Positions 24,627 to 36,298 of a stretch of DNA of 64,000 nt are shown piece after piece (position 1 is the stretch's first letter; each line of letters opens with the position of its first letter). The position numbers and the translations under genes are program-made. The notes under the pieces are model-generated. The model saw only the letters and a program-made list of their open reading frames with translations, was not told the DNA's origin and made no database searches. This stretch comes from Punica granatum (taxonomy: Eukaryota > Streptophyta > Magnoliopsida > Myrtales > Lythraceae): assembly GCF_007655135.1 (NCBI RefSeq), contig NC_045133.1, positions 17,767,845 through 17,831,844 of the forward strand. The letters run 5' to 3'.

Positions 24627-25089
24627 GGTTAATTACCTAAAAACATAAATTGTTTTCTTAACCTAAAAATATAAAACTATTAAATTGATATCAATATTAG
24701 TGTGACGCCAATTTTTTCATAATTGAGGCTCAACCGGTGATGACATATATCTCCGCCGAGTCCAATTTGGGGTGGTGTCCATTGATGAGGGACCCACCGC
24801 CGACCCCTCTTCCATTTTTTCTAAATTTGCTTTTTTTTTTTTTTCAAATTCGAGCAATAAGGGCATCACCATAGGCCATCTCCGTCCCTATAGAGTCGCT
24901 AGCGACTACAGAGGTCGCTGGCTACTCCGATCTAAGGTGGTGGCCAACAATTTCCTTTTAAATTAATAAGTTAGCGCCTGTTAATATTGATATCAATTTA
25001 TAATTTGTATATTTTTATACCGAGAAAAAAAAGTTTGTTCTAGAATTAATTAATTATGAAAAGTTCGTATTTCTTAGGTAAAAAAAAGG
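24627..25089. mobile_element. Long-TIR element with GC-rich core
   Basis: The left arm (TTACCTAAAAACATAAATTG ... AAATTGATATCAATATTA, GCGCC-like junction) pairs with the right arm (TAATATTGATATCAATTT ... TATTTCTTAGGTAA). The AT-rich arms flank a core of about 230 bp that is far richer in GC, with CACCGCCGACCCC and TCGCTAGCGACTACAGAGGT. A possible direct repeat AAAAAAAGGG flanks both ends but lies in low-complexity sequence. A short ORF inside the core is a chance frame. Confidence 0.62.
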
Positions 25090-25543
25090 GGAGATGAGAT
25101 GGGTCCCGACTCCCGAGAGTAGGGAAGTCCGCCCCACTCCATCGGCGGTGGAGATGGACCTGTTATCATTTCTTTTATATTTTATATAATATATATTATA
25201 TATAATTTATGAAAAAGAGTATAGTTAATTTTTTTTTGTGGGAAATTAACTTTTTTCTTTTGGCACATTGAAAATTAACCCTTCAAAAAACAGAAATTAG
25301 TAAAATTAAATTGCAAAAAAGTAAATCGCCGGCGCAAACTCAAGCAAACGTGAGACTATGGCTATTATGCCATAATTGCCGTCGACTGGTCTCCGTCGTG
25401 CGTCCCCTACTATCTATTCCGGCGGCCACCTCCGAGAAGCAGCTGTTCGATACCAGTGGCACCTGTCCCTTACTCTCTCTCGCCGCCCGCCTTCGAGCAT
25501 GTCGGCATAATCGAGCTCGTCGCCGTTGCGACATCACACGACA

Positions 25544-27557
25544 ATGCCTCGGTACGGTCTCTTGCATTCTACACTTTATTCTTTTCCTGATCACCTTTCT
25601 GATCTGACGATGTCGGCTCCTCTGCAATGCCACGTTCCTGACTTCACCTGCATTCGTTGATTGCAGGTATTACTGCGACACTACTTGCCTCGCTGATCAG
25701 TAAGCTCTACTGCCTATCATATTTCTTTTTCGGTTTCTGCTGTCTCCTCTATTTGCTTTCGTGATCGTGAGCTTGAATAGTGAAATATGGTATGTTTAAA
25801 AAAATGGGATTTTAGATGAGATGTGAGAAGCTGCCTCGTGAAATTTACCGAGAATTGAATGTTTATTAGCTTCAGAGAACGAATCCTGCCTCAGTATGTT
25901 GTTGGGTGTCCGGGCCGCATTGTCTTGTTCATTCAAAATTTGCAGTGGTTGCCAACATTCTTTCTGCCCCTTTTCCGGAGAATTTCGAAGGAAATGGCTT
26001 TTTTTTGGGGGATAAAGTTTGTGTTAGCCTTTGCTATGTATAGATGAAAATGTGCAAATAGGCTCGATCATGTCCATCCGACCTGGGAAGTAGTGGGATG
26101 TTTATATCGGTTAAACTAATGAGTGTCTCCAATCAAAGCGACCCTTGGGTGTTGAGAAGATAATATGCGCTGTCATGCAGTCTTGCTGATCATCGGCTAG
26201 GTGTTGCCTTGTCCCATTTGGTTTATTCATGGTTGTTTTGGGCTTTTGGTGCATTTTAAAAATGCCGAAAGAAAGTTGGTTGAGCATTGATCTTTTGTAA
26301 TTCTTTTTCTCTTGGTAGCTTTTCGATGATTAGTTACTTCTCCTCGATTTGCCAGCCATCAGTCAGAAAGCAGCACATGCAGGATACAAGCACAAGGTAT
26401 TCTAATGTGCAAAGCCTTTTCTTTACTCCGTCTGGGTTTTCCTAATAAATTTCTTGCAATCTAATAGTTGCTTTAGTCATACTATGAATTGCTTTTGTTT
26501 TAAACCTTTTCTTTCCAGTATATGTGTTCAATTTACGCGAATGATCTGTAGCCAAATGTGCGTCTTTATTATCAACAATTTGAGGAACTGTGACCCAGAG
26601 TTTGATTGATCAAAGGATCAAGAAACAGTTGGGACAAACAGCGGCTTTCCAGCGGGTTGCTGCAACTTATAATCAACATCTTGTGGCTCAGAGGCCTCAG
26701 TTACCTATACTACCGACACCTGTCATACCTATGGGAATGCAATTTCCAAATGCACCCTTAATTCCTGGAATCAGGCCTCGGTATTGCCTAGACCACCTTC
26801 CGGTGCACCAGTTAACCCATTTTTTGTGCGATTTGTAAGTTAGATATATGCCTTGAAGATGCTGCCCCCCGGTTCTAGTCATGTTTATGGCTTCTGATGC
26901 CTTCATTCTGCTCATCATGGTTGCCTATACTAGTGTCTACTTGATGTACTCTTCCTAGCTCGGTCATGTTTTATCTTTATTGATGGTCCATTGGGATGGC
27001 ACTGTTTCTAGGAACCTTCTCATTGAAGTATCTGCCGAGTCTTATCCTCAGGAGCTGATGTGTATAGTTAGTTAAGGTTTGCTTGTTTTTCGTAATCTGA
27101 TTGTTTTTATTCAGAATTGTTTTTATTTGTTACCAATAATTGATTCTCTTCCCGACTTGTCTGATGAGATCCTTTATAATTTTCAACACTTTCTTGTGCA
27201 GGAAACAAAATATCATAAGCATTTATGACCATTAATACCAATTGGTTTTTTATGTATACAAAACAAGTGATAAAGAAGGGTCTCTAAGTTCATATTTTCT
27301 TATCATGTGGTTAGATTATGTCCCTCCAAATATGCCACCCATGATGGCACCACCAGGTGCTCCTGCCTAACCGTTTGCCTAGGCCCCCTGCGTTGAACAT
27401 TCCACGTACAGCACCTGGGAGTTCAGGGACCCCAACCTCAGGAACCGATCCTCCGATGGTTCTGCCTCCGGCTTATCAACCTAATCAAGCTGCACCACAT
27501 AGTGGAGGCTTCGACAGTTTAAATGCCGACCCGAAGGCACCAAATACTGATCATTAG
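25544..27557 (+). pseudogene. U1C: Unprocessed pseudogene of U1 snRNP protein C
   Basis: U1-C binds the 5' splice site within U1 snRNP through an N-terminal C2H2 zinc finger. Relic exons are collinear with the family: 25544-25551 (MPR), 25667-25699 (YYCD...), 26356-26396 (PSVRKQH..AGYKHK), about 26552-26810 (ANVR..YYQQFEE, TQSLIDQRIKKQLGQTAAFQ, AQRPQLPILPTPVIPMGMQF, NAPLIPGIRP) and 27315-27557 (YVPPNMPPMMAPPGAP, LPRPPALNIP, SGTPTSGTDPPMV to NTDH-stop). Introns with GT/AG borders are retained, so it arose by DNA duplication, not reverse transcription. Breaks: a deletion plus frameshift inside the zinc finger removes the second finger Cys and the first His region; a lost base in CACAATGC; an in-frame TGA after EEL; a 1-base loss after GIRP; and a TAA after PPGAP. 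No intact parent is in the window. Confidence 0.9.
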
Positions 27558-28667
27558 TTTGGTTGAGCAGGTTTGTCTTGTCATTGAAGAATATTTCTGA
27601 TACAGTTTCATGTTGCGATTTATCTATTTAGTTGTGCATAACTAGCAACAACTTGCTTCATTCGATGAGATAGCACAACGTGCCTTCTATATTTGCTATG
27701 TCCAAGGAAGTTGCCATCAAGCATCATGGCAGATCAACATGATATAGAACAAAAAGCGGCTAGGTCTCAACCTAGGCCGATAATGATTTGAATGCTGCAA
27801 CATAAAAATAACAGTGCCCAGTGATTCACTAGATGAATGCATCTTTCAACGATCTCACTTATCATGGCAACAACTGCGAGGTGCCCATGAAGTAGAGATG
27901 CATTTTAGATGAACATTCTGAGAAAGGGTTGGTGGTGACGAGGAGAAAATCATGATCGAAGATCGGGATTATTGTAACTTGCCCAATAATAAGTATTGGG
28001 ACTATAACTAGATACTAAGGTGGTGTTTGCTTACCCAAATTAAGTGCTGATTAAATTTTCAACACTTAATTGAATGACGTACGGCAATTGAGAATCAATG
28101 TATTCGTATCAACCATGTTGCATGCCAACAATGCCAACATTAATAATAATAACTAGGAAGGGATTCTACTCTATGCCACGGGTCTCTAGAAACTCCTTTT
28201 TTTTTTCGGTGACAAAGGAGGCTTAAAAGTCTAAAATGAAAGGCAAATTTTAAATAACTAATAAAGGGACGCGAGTAGTCCTATTAAGTATACAACTAGC
28301 GACTACTAAGTTAACAGACGAGAGCGTGCGTCACTACTTGATATCATCTTTTGATCTCTAGAACCTCCTTTTGTCAACAATTAATATTTTCATATGATCG
28401 AAGTATGATAACAGATATTAACAATGTTGAAAAGTATATTATCAAACTAAAATAGCATCGCTCGTTTTAAAACTGATTGAAACTTTAATTTCAAAATCAT
28501 TTCGATTTTGTGATCACACTTGAACGTGGAGGGAAAAATGTAGGAGAGAATTTTTTTGAAACAATTGAATTAAGAGAGATGAAAGTTGAAAAAATAAAAT
28601 GTAGAAATAATAAAGAAAAGGTTTTGCATGACAACCAGCCACACTAATTTTATAAGTGATTTTGAAA
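27558..28667. other. Pseudogene 3' flank and intergenic DNA
   Basis: Probably includes former 3' UTR of the U1-C relic. GGTGGTGTTTGCTTACCCAA with a facing AACACTTAATTGAATGACG around 28020-28080 could be one end of a small TIR element, but the other end is not found. No gene is supported. Confidence 0.4.
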
Positions 28668-28800
28668 CAATTCATGTGGTTTGGCTCATCTTTCACTTAA
28701 GTAAAGTCTTGTGCATAAAGAATATTCTTAATTGAGAGCGTCTTACACTTAGTGGGCAAACCCAAATTGCACTTAGATTAATGAGCACGTTGAAAAGTGA
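28668..28800 (+). repeat. SINE family copy 1 (tRNA-derived)
   Basis: CATGTGGTTTGGCTCATC (A-box side), a decayed B-box region (AAAGTCTTGTGCATAAAGAA), then TTAATTGAGAGCGTCTTACA, TTAGTGGGCAAACCCAAATT. It is the first of three same-strand copies spaced about 200 bp apart. Confidence 0.6.
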
Positions 28801-28866
28801 AAAAATTCAAAAATTTATATAAAAGTTGATTTTTTTATTATTATTGGGTGGGTCTCTCAAATATAC

Positions 28867-28995
28867 GTGGTTCGGCTCGGCTTGTTTTTCACTGATGCAA
28901 GGTTTTGGATTCGAGTCTTGTAATAAGATAAAATTTTTTTTAAGAGCGTCTTATTCTTAATGAACTGATCCGATTTGAACTTTGATTAATCAAAA
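28867..28995 (+). repeat. SINE family copy 2
   Basis: GTGGTTCGGCTCGGCTTG, B-box-like GGATTCGAGTCTTG, then AAGAGCGTCTTATTCTTAAT and ACTGATCCGATTTGAAC. This is the copy with the best-preserved B box in this cluster. Confidence 0.65.
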
Positions 28996-29066
28996 GGGAA
29001 CATGTTATGAAATATTATAAAATTATAAAGATTGAATTTTTTAAAATATCGTGATAAGTTCCATAA

Positions 29067-29210
29067 ATAGGTCATGTGGTTTGGCTCGGTTCATCTTTAA
29101 CTTAAGCAAAGTTTCGGATTCAAATTTTATGTAGAAAGAACATTCTTGATTAAGAGCGTTTCTTAATAGACTGGCTTGATTTAAATTTTGATCAATCTTC
29201 ATATTAAAAA
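29067..29210 (+). repeat. SINE family copy 3
   Basis: CATGTGGTTTGGCTCGGTTC, B-box-like TTTCGGATTCAAATTTTATG, then TTGATTAAGAGCGTTTCTTA and GACTGGCTTGATTTAAATTT. Confidence 0.65.
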
Positions 29211-29416
29211 GAAAAAAATTATAAAATTACAAAATCCCACCCCACTTTCCCCCAGTGTGCAAGAGTTTTAATTGTATCTACACCTTAAAAAGGAATAACA
29301 TTATAAAGCAAGAACATTAATTTTTTTTAAAAGATATTGGCGTAGGCCTCCGCGAGTAGAAAAACTCATCCCACTCTCCCCAGAGTGCAAGAGTTTTAAT
29401 TGTATTACATGATAAT

Positions 29417-29442
29417 GATAATAATAATAATAATAATAATAA
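29417..29442. repeat. (TAA)n microsatellite
   Basis: An uninterrupted ATA/TAA run. Confidence 0.9.
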
Positions 29443-29833
29443 CAGCAACGCCGGCACAAACAAATTTTAAATTTATTGTTAATTAATTTTTTCTCTTCTC
29501 TTTCACCCTTCTTTTTCTTTCCACGGCTTCACCCCACTTGCCATCTATGTATAGGTTATTAAGATAAACTCTTTTCGTGCAATGAGAAATCTCCGTTTGT
29601 ACATGAGAGTTTGTCACGTGGACTTCTATAAAACTTTTACAACACATGTTGTGTCCCACTGTTTCCTTCTCAATTATTTTCCCTTTTAGTTTTCCGTTTC
29701 CGTTCACACTCTTTCCTCTCTCAACAAATTCTTTTTCATTTAGTTTGTCAAATTCCCACTTTATATATTCTGATCAGTTACAAAAATAACTGAACATCGA
29801 CCCTGAAAAAAATTATAAAAGAAGATATATTGA

Positions 29834-30276
29834 TGTTAGGATCTCGGTTTTTCGACCTTAATCACGTGCATATTACAACTGAGTGACTTACAAAAAGGGA
29901 AAGAACCGGAGAGAATTTTGATTTTCCTCTCCGATATTTAAATGAGAGCGTGCTCTGAAAGTAAAAGAAATTAAACTTAGAGTTTAGATGTACTTGAAAA
30001 GTTATTTATAGGAGTCCAGAAATATCTGTATCGGAATATCGTAATCTGTGCAGAATATTTAATAGTAAATAATAATTAAACGTACTTGTATATATGTGGC
30101 TAGAGATAAAATAATATTTTTTTGACAGAATAATATCGAGATAATACGAGGGGTATTAAGAGATATAAATAATGAAATATATTTAATAGGATTTAGTTAT
30201 CCAATTTGAAATATCAATGTGGGTCGATGATGGTAAGTCGAACTGAACGGGTCGGACCAATTTTTAATCCCTAATA
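29834..30276. mobile_element. Solo LTR with 5-bp target-site duplication
   Basis: A 443-bp block begins TGTTAGGATC and ends ATCCCTAATA, so the ends form a short inverted repeat (TGTTAGG / CCTAATA; the final CA appears mutated to TA). It is flanked on both sides by ATTGA (29829-29833 and 30277-30281). A TATA-like motif (TTATTTATAGG) lies inside, as expected for an LTR promoter. No internal retrotransposon sequence or second LTR lies adjacent, so this is what remains after LTR-LTR recombination. Confidence 0.75.
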
Positions 30277-30499
30277 ATTGATGGTTATTTTTTATCTTCA
30301 TTCAGTTTTTACTATTAGAATTATATCTACCCCACTTAGCGTAGATACAAAATCTAGTCCAAGATAAACTGCACTAAGTAGCCGACCCGACCAAAGCTCG
30401 GTATCGGACTGTTGTGGTATGGGGGAAGGAGTGTTTTGAAAGAAAAAGAAAAGATTCATCCTTTCTTTGTAATATTTTGAAAATATATTTCAACATTTT

Positions 30500-30888
30500 G
30501 CTGTAAATTGGCACCTGATGACATGCTCTTGCTTGCTCTGCTGGTCTCTCTTCTTCCTTGGCTGTAATTTCTTCCTCTCTTGCTCGACCCACCGCCTCTT
30601 CTCGCCGTCGGCGATCTCAGATATTCGCCGCATCTTCTCCCTTTACTCCGCCTCCACCCAGCTGAAGTCACTGAGGTGGGGGGATTTTCATTCTAGGGTT
30701 CTTGTAATTCGTGAGCGGCTCGGATTTTGACTTCAATTTAATGATGTTCTTTTCTTCTTCAGCTCATTTGGTCTTTGCTTGCTCTCAGTGATCAGTTTCT
30801 TGCGGGCGGCGCCTGAAGAGATTCCCCCAATTTACCTTTTATGTCTGCTTCTTGGCTGAAGGATCTCAAGTTGAAGGATTGACGGGCA
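30500..30888 (+). promoter_or_regulatory. 5' UTR of the DUF2062 gene with a leader intron
   Basis: The GC content rises and a CT-rich leader appears (TCTCTTCTTCCTTGGC, CGCCTCTTCTCGCCGTCGG). CACTGAG|GTGGGG (donor near 30673) and TTCTTCTTCAG|CTC (acceptor near 30761) suggest a spliced leader intron before the ATG at 30889. An upstream ATG at 30841 leads into a frame that overlaps the true start out of register, so it could act as a small upstream ORF if retained. Confidence 0.55.
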
Positions 30889-33666
30889 ATGGCGTCGCCG
30901 AGAGCCGGATGGACCTCCTGGTTTCACAAGAGGATCGTCGATCCCCTCATCCAAATCCTCCGCAGGTTCTCTCTATCGATTCCTCTCCAAGATTTAAGTT
31001 CCCTCCAGATTTCTTTTTATTATTATTATTTATTTATCCAAAAAAAATGCAATGTGGAGTCTTTTGTCCTTTCTGGATCAATGTTGCTATGAGTTCTTCG
31101 TTGTCTGCTGTGCCATAGATTGTTTAGTTATTCTGTTCGTCTTAATCGTTACAACTTATGACCTCTGCTGTGTTATTCTGTTCTTAACTCACTGGCTTCG
31201 ACGATTATAATGGAGAATGATGGTGCCATGTCTGTCGAATCGCAGGGGTGCAGAGCCGAGGCTGTTGGCGTTCTCTTCAGCTCTTGGCATAACCCTCGGG
31301 GTTTTTCCAATATGTGGTACGTATGTATGGGCACTTTTCTCGAAGATATTTTCCATGCCAAAAGACACTTTGGCAAGTAGTAGTTTGCATCTGCAAGTGA
31401 CCTTACTAGTCTTACTTGCTACAATTGGTCCTTCCGTTGTACTTCAGATACTACAAATGTGAATTCCATTAGCATTTTCACCCATGTCTGTGAACAGCAT
31501 AAATTCAGGTTCTGCAAGTTACATACTTGTGTAGCAAAACTGAAAAGGACTGTGCTGAGCAAGTTACAATGTTCTCTTTGTTAGTAATAATTGTCATCCA
31601 ATATAATGTGCATGCTAGTCATGATATGGAGAGTGGCATCACTGACTGGGTCTGCACTTTCCTTTTTCTTCCAAAAGAAACAAGGGCATTAAAATTAGAT
31701 AGAATAGCCTGGATTTGCACTGACAACATACAAAGCTGCACTCACTGGATAAACATTCATTGAGAAGCATCCCTTAACATTTTGTATTCATATTCTCTGG
31801 TTCAGAATTGGAATCTGTTAGGTCAGTAGATGAAAACTATCTTGTTGAATACTCCTAGATGAACCTATATGCCGGATATATTTTAAACAGGGGTGACTGT
31901 GTTCCTCTGTGGGATGGCCATTGCGGTGCTGGGATCTCGCTGTCATTCTCCCAGTGTGATGCTTTTTAACTTTATCGCCACTCCTGTCGAACTTGGGTTA
32001 GTAAATATTCATTTCAAGCTTGCTTTAATAGTCATTCTTACACTGCTATGTTGATCAACTTTTATCGATGTGGTTGAAATGCTTACATGTTATTGAGATA
32101 ATTATCTGGTAAAATTGGCTGAGCAGGATGTGCTTTTTACAAATTTATTAGCTGCTTAGTGCTTTACAGTTTACACTATCTTGCTTATATAGATTAATTA
32201 AAAAAAAAACTGGAAACAAAATATGGTAAAGATTCCTACATTACCTAAAAGATGTACTGAAATTTGCTCTAGAAGGATGAACTACGTTCATTCAATTTTG
32301 ATTGAAAGGGTTCAAGGACCTTACTATTGATTTTTGTAGTCTAGATATCCTAGTCTAATAAGACCTTTTAAATAGAATTTACCTCGTACCTCTTCACAAC
32401 GTGATCTAGCTCTAAGAAAATTCTTTTACTCGTCCTGCGAAATCACAAATTTATTCTTGAGGAAGAATTTTACACAGTCAATACTGTAGCAGGTTGACAG
32501 TGCTCACTTTCAGACAGGACTTTTGCTATATTTCACAATCAATAACTGTATTCTATTGTCTGTGGTTTATCCGTCACACTATAGGGATTAGCAAGAATGA
32601 TTGTTGGTTTTATTTCTTTTCTAATTCAAATTTGTCAATGTGTTTTAATTTGCAGCCTTGTGGTTCCCTTTCTGCGGTTTGGGGAAGCCATATCTGGTGG
32701 GCCTCATTTTCCGTTAACATCTGATGCACTGAAGAAGGTGTTCACTGGTCAAGCTTCACGCGAAGTCCTATTGAGTATTCTTCATGCGGTAAGGGTTCAA
32801 TAGTCATCTCACATACTCAAAATACATGTGGACAGAAGAAGAAACTTATTGGGAAATCCTTTTTTCATCTATGATTGGAAATTGGATGAGTGTGGGACAA
32901 TGAAATGCTGCTGCAGGAAGTTCATTTTAGACCACGTGAATAATAACTACTGGAATTGTTGCCAATTTTTGCGATAGTTCATCCTCCGTGCAAGCGGTGG
33001 TAATTGTAATGGTAGTACAAAGATGGTCCTTGCATGCTTGATGCTCAGTTAAAAGACTTGAAGGACTTTTCCGCTTTGGAAAGCTTGTTTTTTAAGATTT
33101 TAGCATGGAAGTAGATAATATTGTGTTGACATGGACTTGCTGGTGTGCTTATGTCATGTGGCATTTGTTGTTGATGATCATCTGCATTGAGTGTCTCTGG
33201 AATGATTTGCAGATGGTGAGAGGCTGATCCATTGAAGTAGATTAGGACAAGCAATTGATGCTATGGTGGAAAAGGAGGGAACTGATAGTAGATAATTTTG
33301 TCAACACATCACTTCTACCCATTTCTGCATTTCACAATCACATGATTTTTCACATATTCAAGATGTCACTGTTTTCTGCAGCTTTGCTTGATGAATTGTG
33401 AGTGATACTATGGGATAATCGTTATAGCTCTAACCCGAGAAAAGCATTTCTTGGCTTCTTATTATGGTTTTGAAATTTCCTCTGCTGTCAATCTTTTGCA
33501 GCTGATAGGATGGGCTGTGGCAGCACCCTTTATTTTGGGCGCGCTTTATTTGATACTTCTGCCCTGTTTTAAGCTTCTGGTAAGCAAGTTCAGCACGCAT
33601 CCTTCAAGCCCCAAGAAGACCATCCAGTCACCTAGAGATGTCAAGATCAAGGTAAGAGATGTTTGA
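30889..33666 (+). CDS. DUF2062-domain membrane protein
   Basis: Five exons join in frame: 30889-30965, 31246-31316, 31891-31996, 32656-32788 and 33502-33666, all with GT-AG borders. They give 183 residues. The protein starts MASPRAGWTSWFHKRIVDPL and contains RLLAFSSALGITLGVFPICG (about residues 31-50), a run characteristic of the DUF2062 family, followed by VTVFLCGMAIAV, HSPSVMLFNFIATPVELG and PFLRFGEAISGG. Hydrophobic segments at about 34-62, 72-93 and 127-156 indicate an integral membrane protein. The biochemical role of plant members is not established. The end is ambiguous: the last codons are AAG|GTAAGAGATG, a perfect splice-donor context, so a longer isoform with another 3' exon is possible. 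The gene is convergent with RPL38, whose stop lies about 580 bp downstream. Confidence 0.9.
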
Positions 33667-34243
33667 CGGTTGCGTCCAAGGATCGCTGCTCTCTGTACAT
33701 AGGAAGTGAGCAGAGATTGGATTGTAACATTACTATAAAATGCTTCCAAATTGTAATCTTACAACCAACGACATCATAGCTCACATCATTTGTTATTGTC
33801 ACGGACATTGGTGCTTCAAATGTTGATGTCTCAATTAGAAGATAAAAGATTCTGTATGGTCTCATAAGTTTTGCTCCTCTACAGTACTGTTTGTTTGATG
33901 AACGAATACTGAAAGATTTACCATTCAATAAAATGGGAGGCAAGATTTTATCAGGTCATATATGTTCCGGACATAGACCATTAAAGAACCATTTTCTTGA
34001 TGAGCAGGTGATGAAAAATAACCGAGATATTAAGAAAAACATATTTAAGACTCAAGAGTCAGAATCATAGTTGAACATAGTGAACTCATCCAAGTAAAAA
34101 ATTCCAAAGGATTGGTCATAACAACGGCAATTGTTCAACAAACTCAAAATCTCCTGAATTTGCTAATGAAATACAGGAAATATAATCCAAAGTCCTCATA
34201 TCTCCTAATGACTTATAATCGGAAAAGAGACCAGGTCTTCTCT

Positions 34244-35652
34244 TCACAGGTCTTGAACACTCAAACCTGCATTAAAAATAATATAAATGTCAGTGAATCT
34301 CTAGTCAGCATCCTACGCATTCAGTACAACTTATTTATTTAATAATACAAAATGTGACAACAAGGGAATTTCAGTATATGATGCTCAGAATGATCTCCAA
34401 TACCAAGATCGAGTGGCTATTGTATTTTTCTAACTATTTTGCCTATGATAGAAAAGATCCTAGTAATTGTTTGGGTGGGATGGCCAAGTCATTTAAAAAT
34501 CTCATTAACATCATATAGTCCGTATAAGCAGAGTTCAAGGAGGAACAAACCCGGGGGAAGTGATTGCTTCAACTTGTCGGCCTTCTCGGAGTCGAAGACG
34601 CATAGGGTGTAAAGGTACTTGGAGCACCTGACCTTGAACTTCACCACATCCTTGCTCCTCTTGATCTTCACGGAACGCGCATCTTTCCTCCTCGCAGTGA
34701 GGAGGAAGTCCTTAATCTCATGGATTTGCTTAGGCTGTAGACAAGGCAAAAAAAATTAACAAAAGTAGTACAGATCTTGGGGAGACCACTGATCAAACTA
34801 AAAGATAAAACCGCGCCAGCATTACATCCAAAAGTGACCAAATCAATGTTGTCCAAGAGAAAGTAATAACATCCATCACGACATGATAATAAACTTTTCA
34901 GCATCCTTGACACTCAAAAGCTCGGATTTCTCATGATAGTTCGACTCTTTCATTTCCTCATATACAACCACCTGACTTAGTTGGCTAACACAGAGCTCCA
35001 TACATCGTCTCCACAAGTAATTTCATACAAACTTCAGATGCTTTTAGTAGCGAAAAAGTATTAAAAAGACAATATCACGGAATCTTAGTAATTTGTGTTT
35101 CAGCTTAGAACTTCAACTGCACATGTACTCATTCTAGAGGGGCCATTCACTCTCTAACTCCTAATTTCAATCGAACCATCACGTTCTTGACATGCACATT
35201 GCCCACAATCAAAGCTTGCAAACATCCCCCACTGTCTTCGGCCCCCACATTCAACCAAAAAAAATGTACCCGACTGCTTTTTCAACACACTAAAACAGAC
35301 ACCACATCACGAGTTTCATACGGCACAAGAAAGCATCGAGTACAGTACTGAAACAATTAAAGCAAAAGGCATTCAACGAATGAACAGGAAATTAAGTAAA
35401 TAATAATTGAAGGAAAAAAAAATCCCACTATCGTCATTCATAAGCGGACACTGATTCAAGTATGAACCCAGAAGATATCAACGAAATATCGCAGTGACAG
35501 CATGCATAAACACGTCATACGAATCTGATTATAAGACCTGCCAACAATCTGAGCCATAGAAGACAGCCATAGACTAACCAAGAGCTAAGAATGCAAGGTT
35601 TGAACCAACTGAATCGAACTGTAAGCGTATCGTTAAGTCGAAATGGTACCAT
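34244..35652 (-). CDS. RPL38: 60S ribosomal protein L38 (eL38)
   Basis: Three exons on the minus strand: ATG alone at 35650-35652, 34551-34734 and 34244-34266. They encode 69 residues, the usual eL38 length. The sequence runs [40 protein letters not shown] and [20 protein letters not shown] to GLSVQDL, essentially the plant consensus. All introns have GT-AG borders; intron 1 (34735-35649) separates the initiator codon from the rest, an arrangement common in plant ribosomal protein genes. The protein is a structural component of the large cytosolic ribosomal subunit. It is convergent with the DUF2062 gene. Its promoter, 5' UTR, exon 1 and about 550 bp of intron 1 are duplicated at 59837-61018, upstream of SELENOF. 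Confidence 0.95.
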
Positions 35653-35900
35653 TTTGTATCGACAAGCCTTGCGCTGAGAGGTCTCCTCGTCCAAACCCCG
35701 CCGCCCTCTAAAACTCAGGTTTTTGGCTCAGAATCTGCCTTTTATATCAAAACCTAATTTGCTGATTTCTCAGAAGTCTGAGGGAGTGGAGAGCGTGATT
35801 GAAATCTCCATTTCACCCTTGAGATTTTGCTATAATTACAGTAATGCCCAATAATTATTGGGCTGGCTACATCTTGGGCTTGGGCTTGAAATAAGAGGGC
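35653..35900 (-). promoter_or_regulatory. RPL38 core promoter: TATA box and site II (TGGGCY) elements
   Basis: On the minus strand a TATAAAAG box lies at 35746-35739, about 90 bp before the ATG. Further upstream three TGGGCT motifs (35859-35864, 35875-35880, 35881-35886, + strand orientation) form a cluster. TGGGCC/T site II elements are known to drive ribosomal-protein and other growth genes in plants through TCP-type factors. Confidence 0.7.
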
Positions 35901-36298
35901 CCGGGCGTTGTACTTCTGGGAGCATCAAACCGTCGGGCAATGCACAACGTGGGGAAATAACGCTGTCAAAATCGAGCTTGTAAGTGTAAAAAAAGCAGGA
36001 TCCACAAAATCGAGACGCTGAATCGAATGCTACAATGTTAAATTTCTATGAATGTAGTGTTTCGAAAATAATTTCAAACATATTTCGTATGAATAATAAC
36101 ATTATTTGAGGTAAATTCGAGGATCAACATAGATTCCTATTAATATCAACGAACCAAACATTTCTACTTATTATAGTTTTCAAACGTTGATTTTACATCG
36201 AAAAGTGAGGTTACCGAAAATTATAAATTAATTCACCGTTTTTCTAAAACTGCGAGAGCTTGTCAATTGTAGAAATCGATTTCCCTTAAATTGGGATA

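Noticed and set aside
25311..25633. 98- and 97-codon frames on both strands before the U1-C relic
   Set aside because: GC-rich former 5' UTR/promoter of the pseudogene; opposite-strand frames mirror each other because stops are rare in GC-rich sequence.
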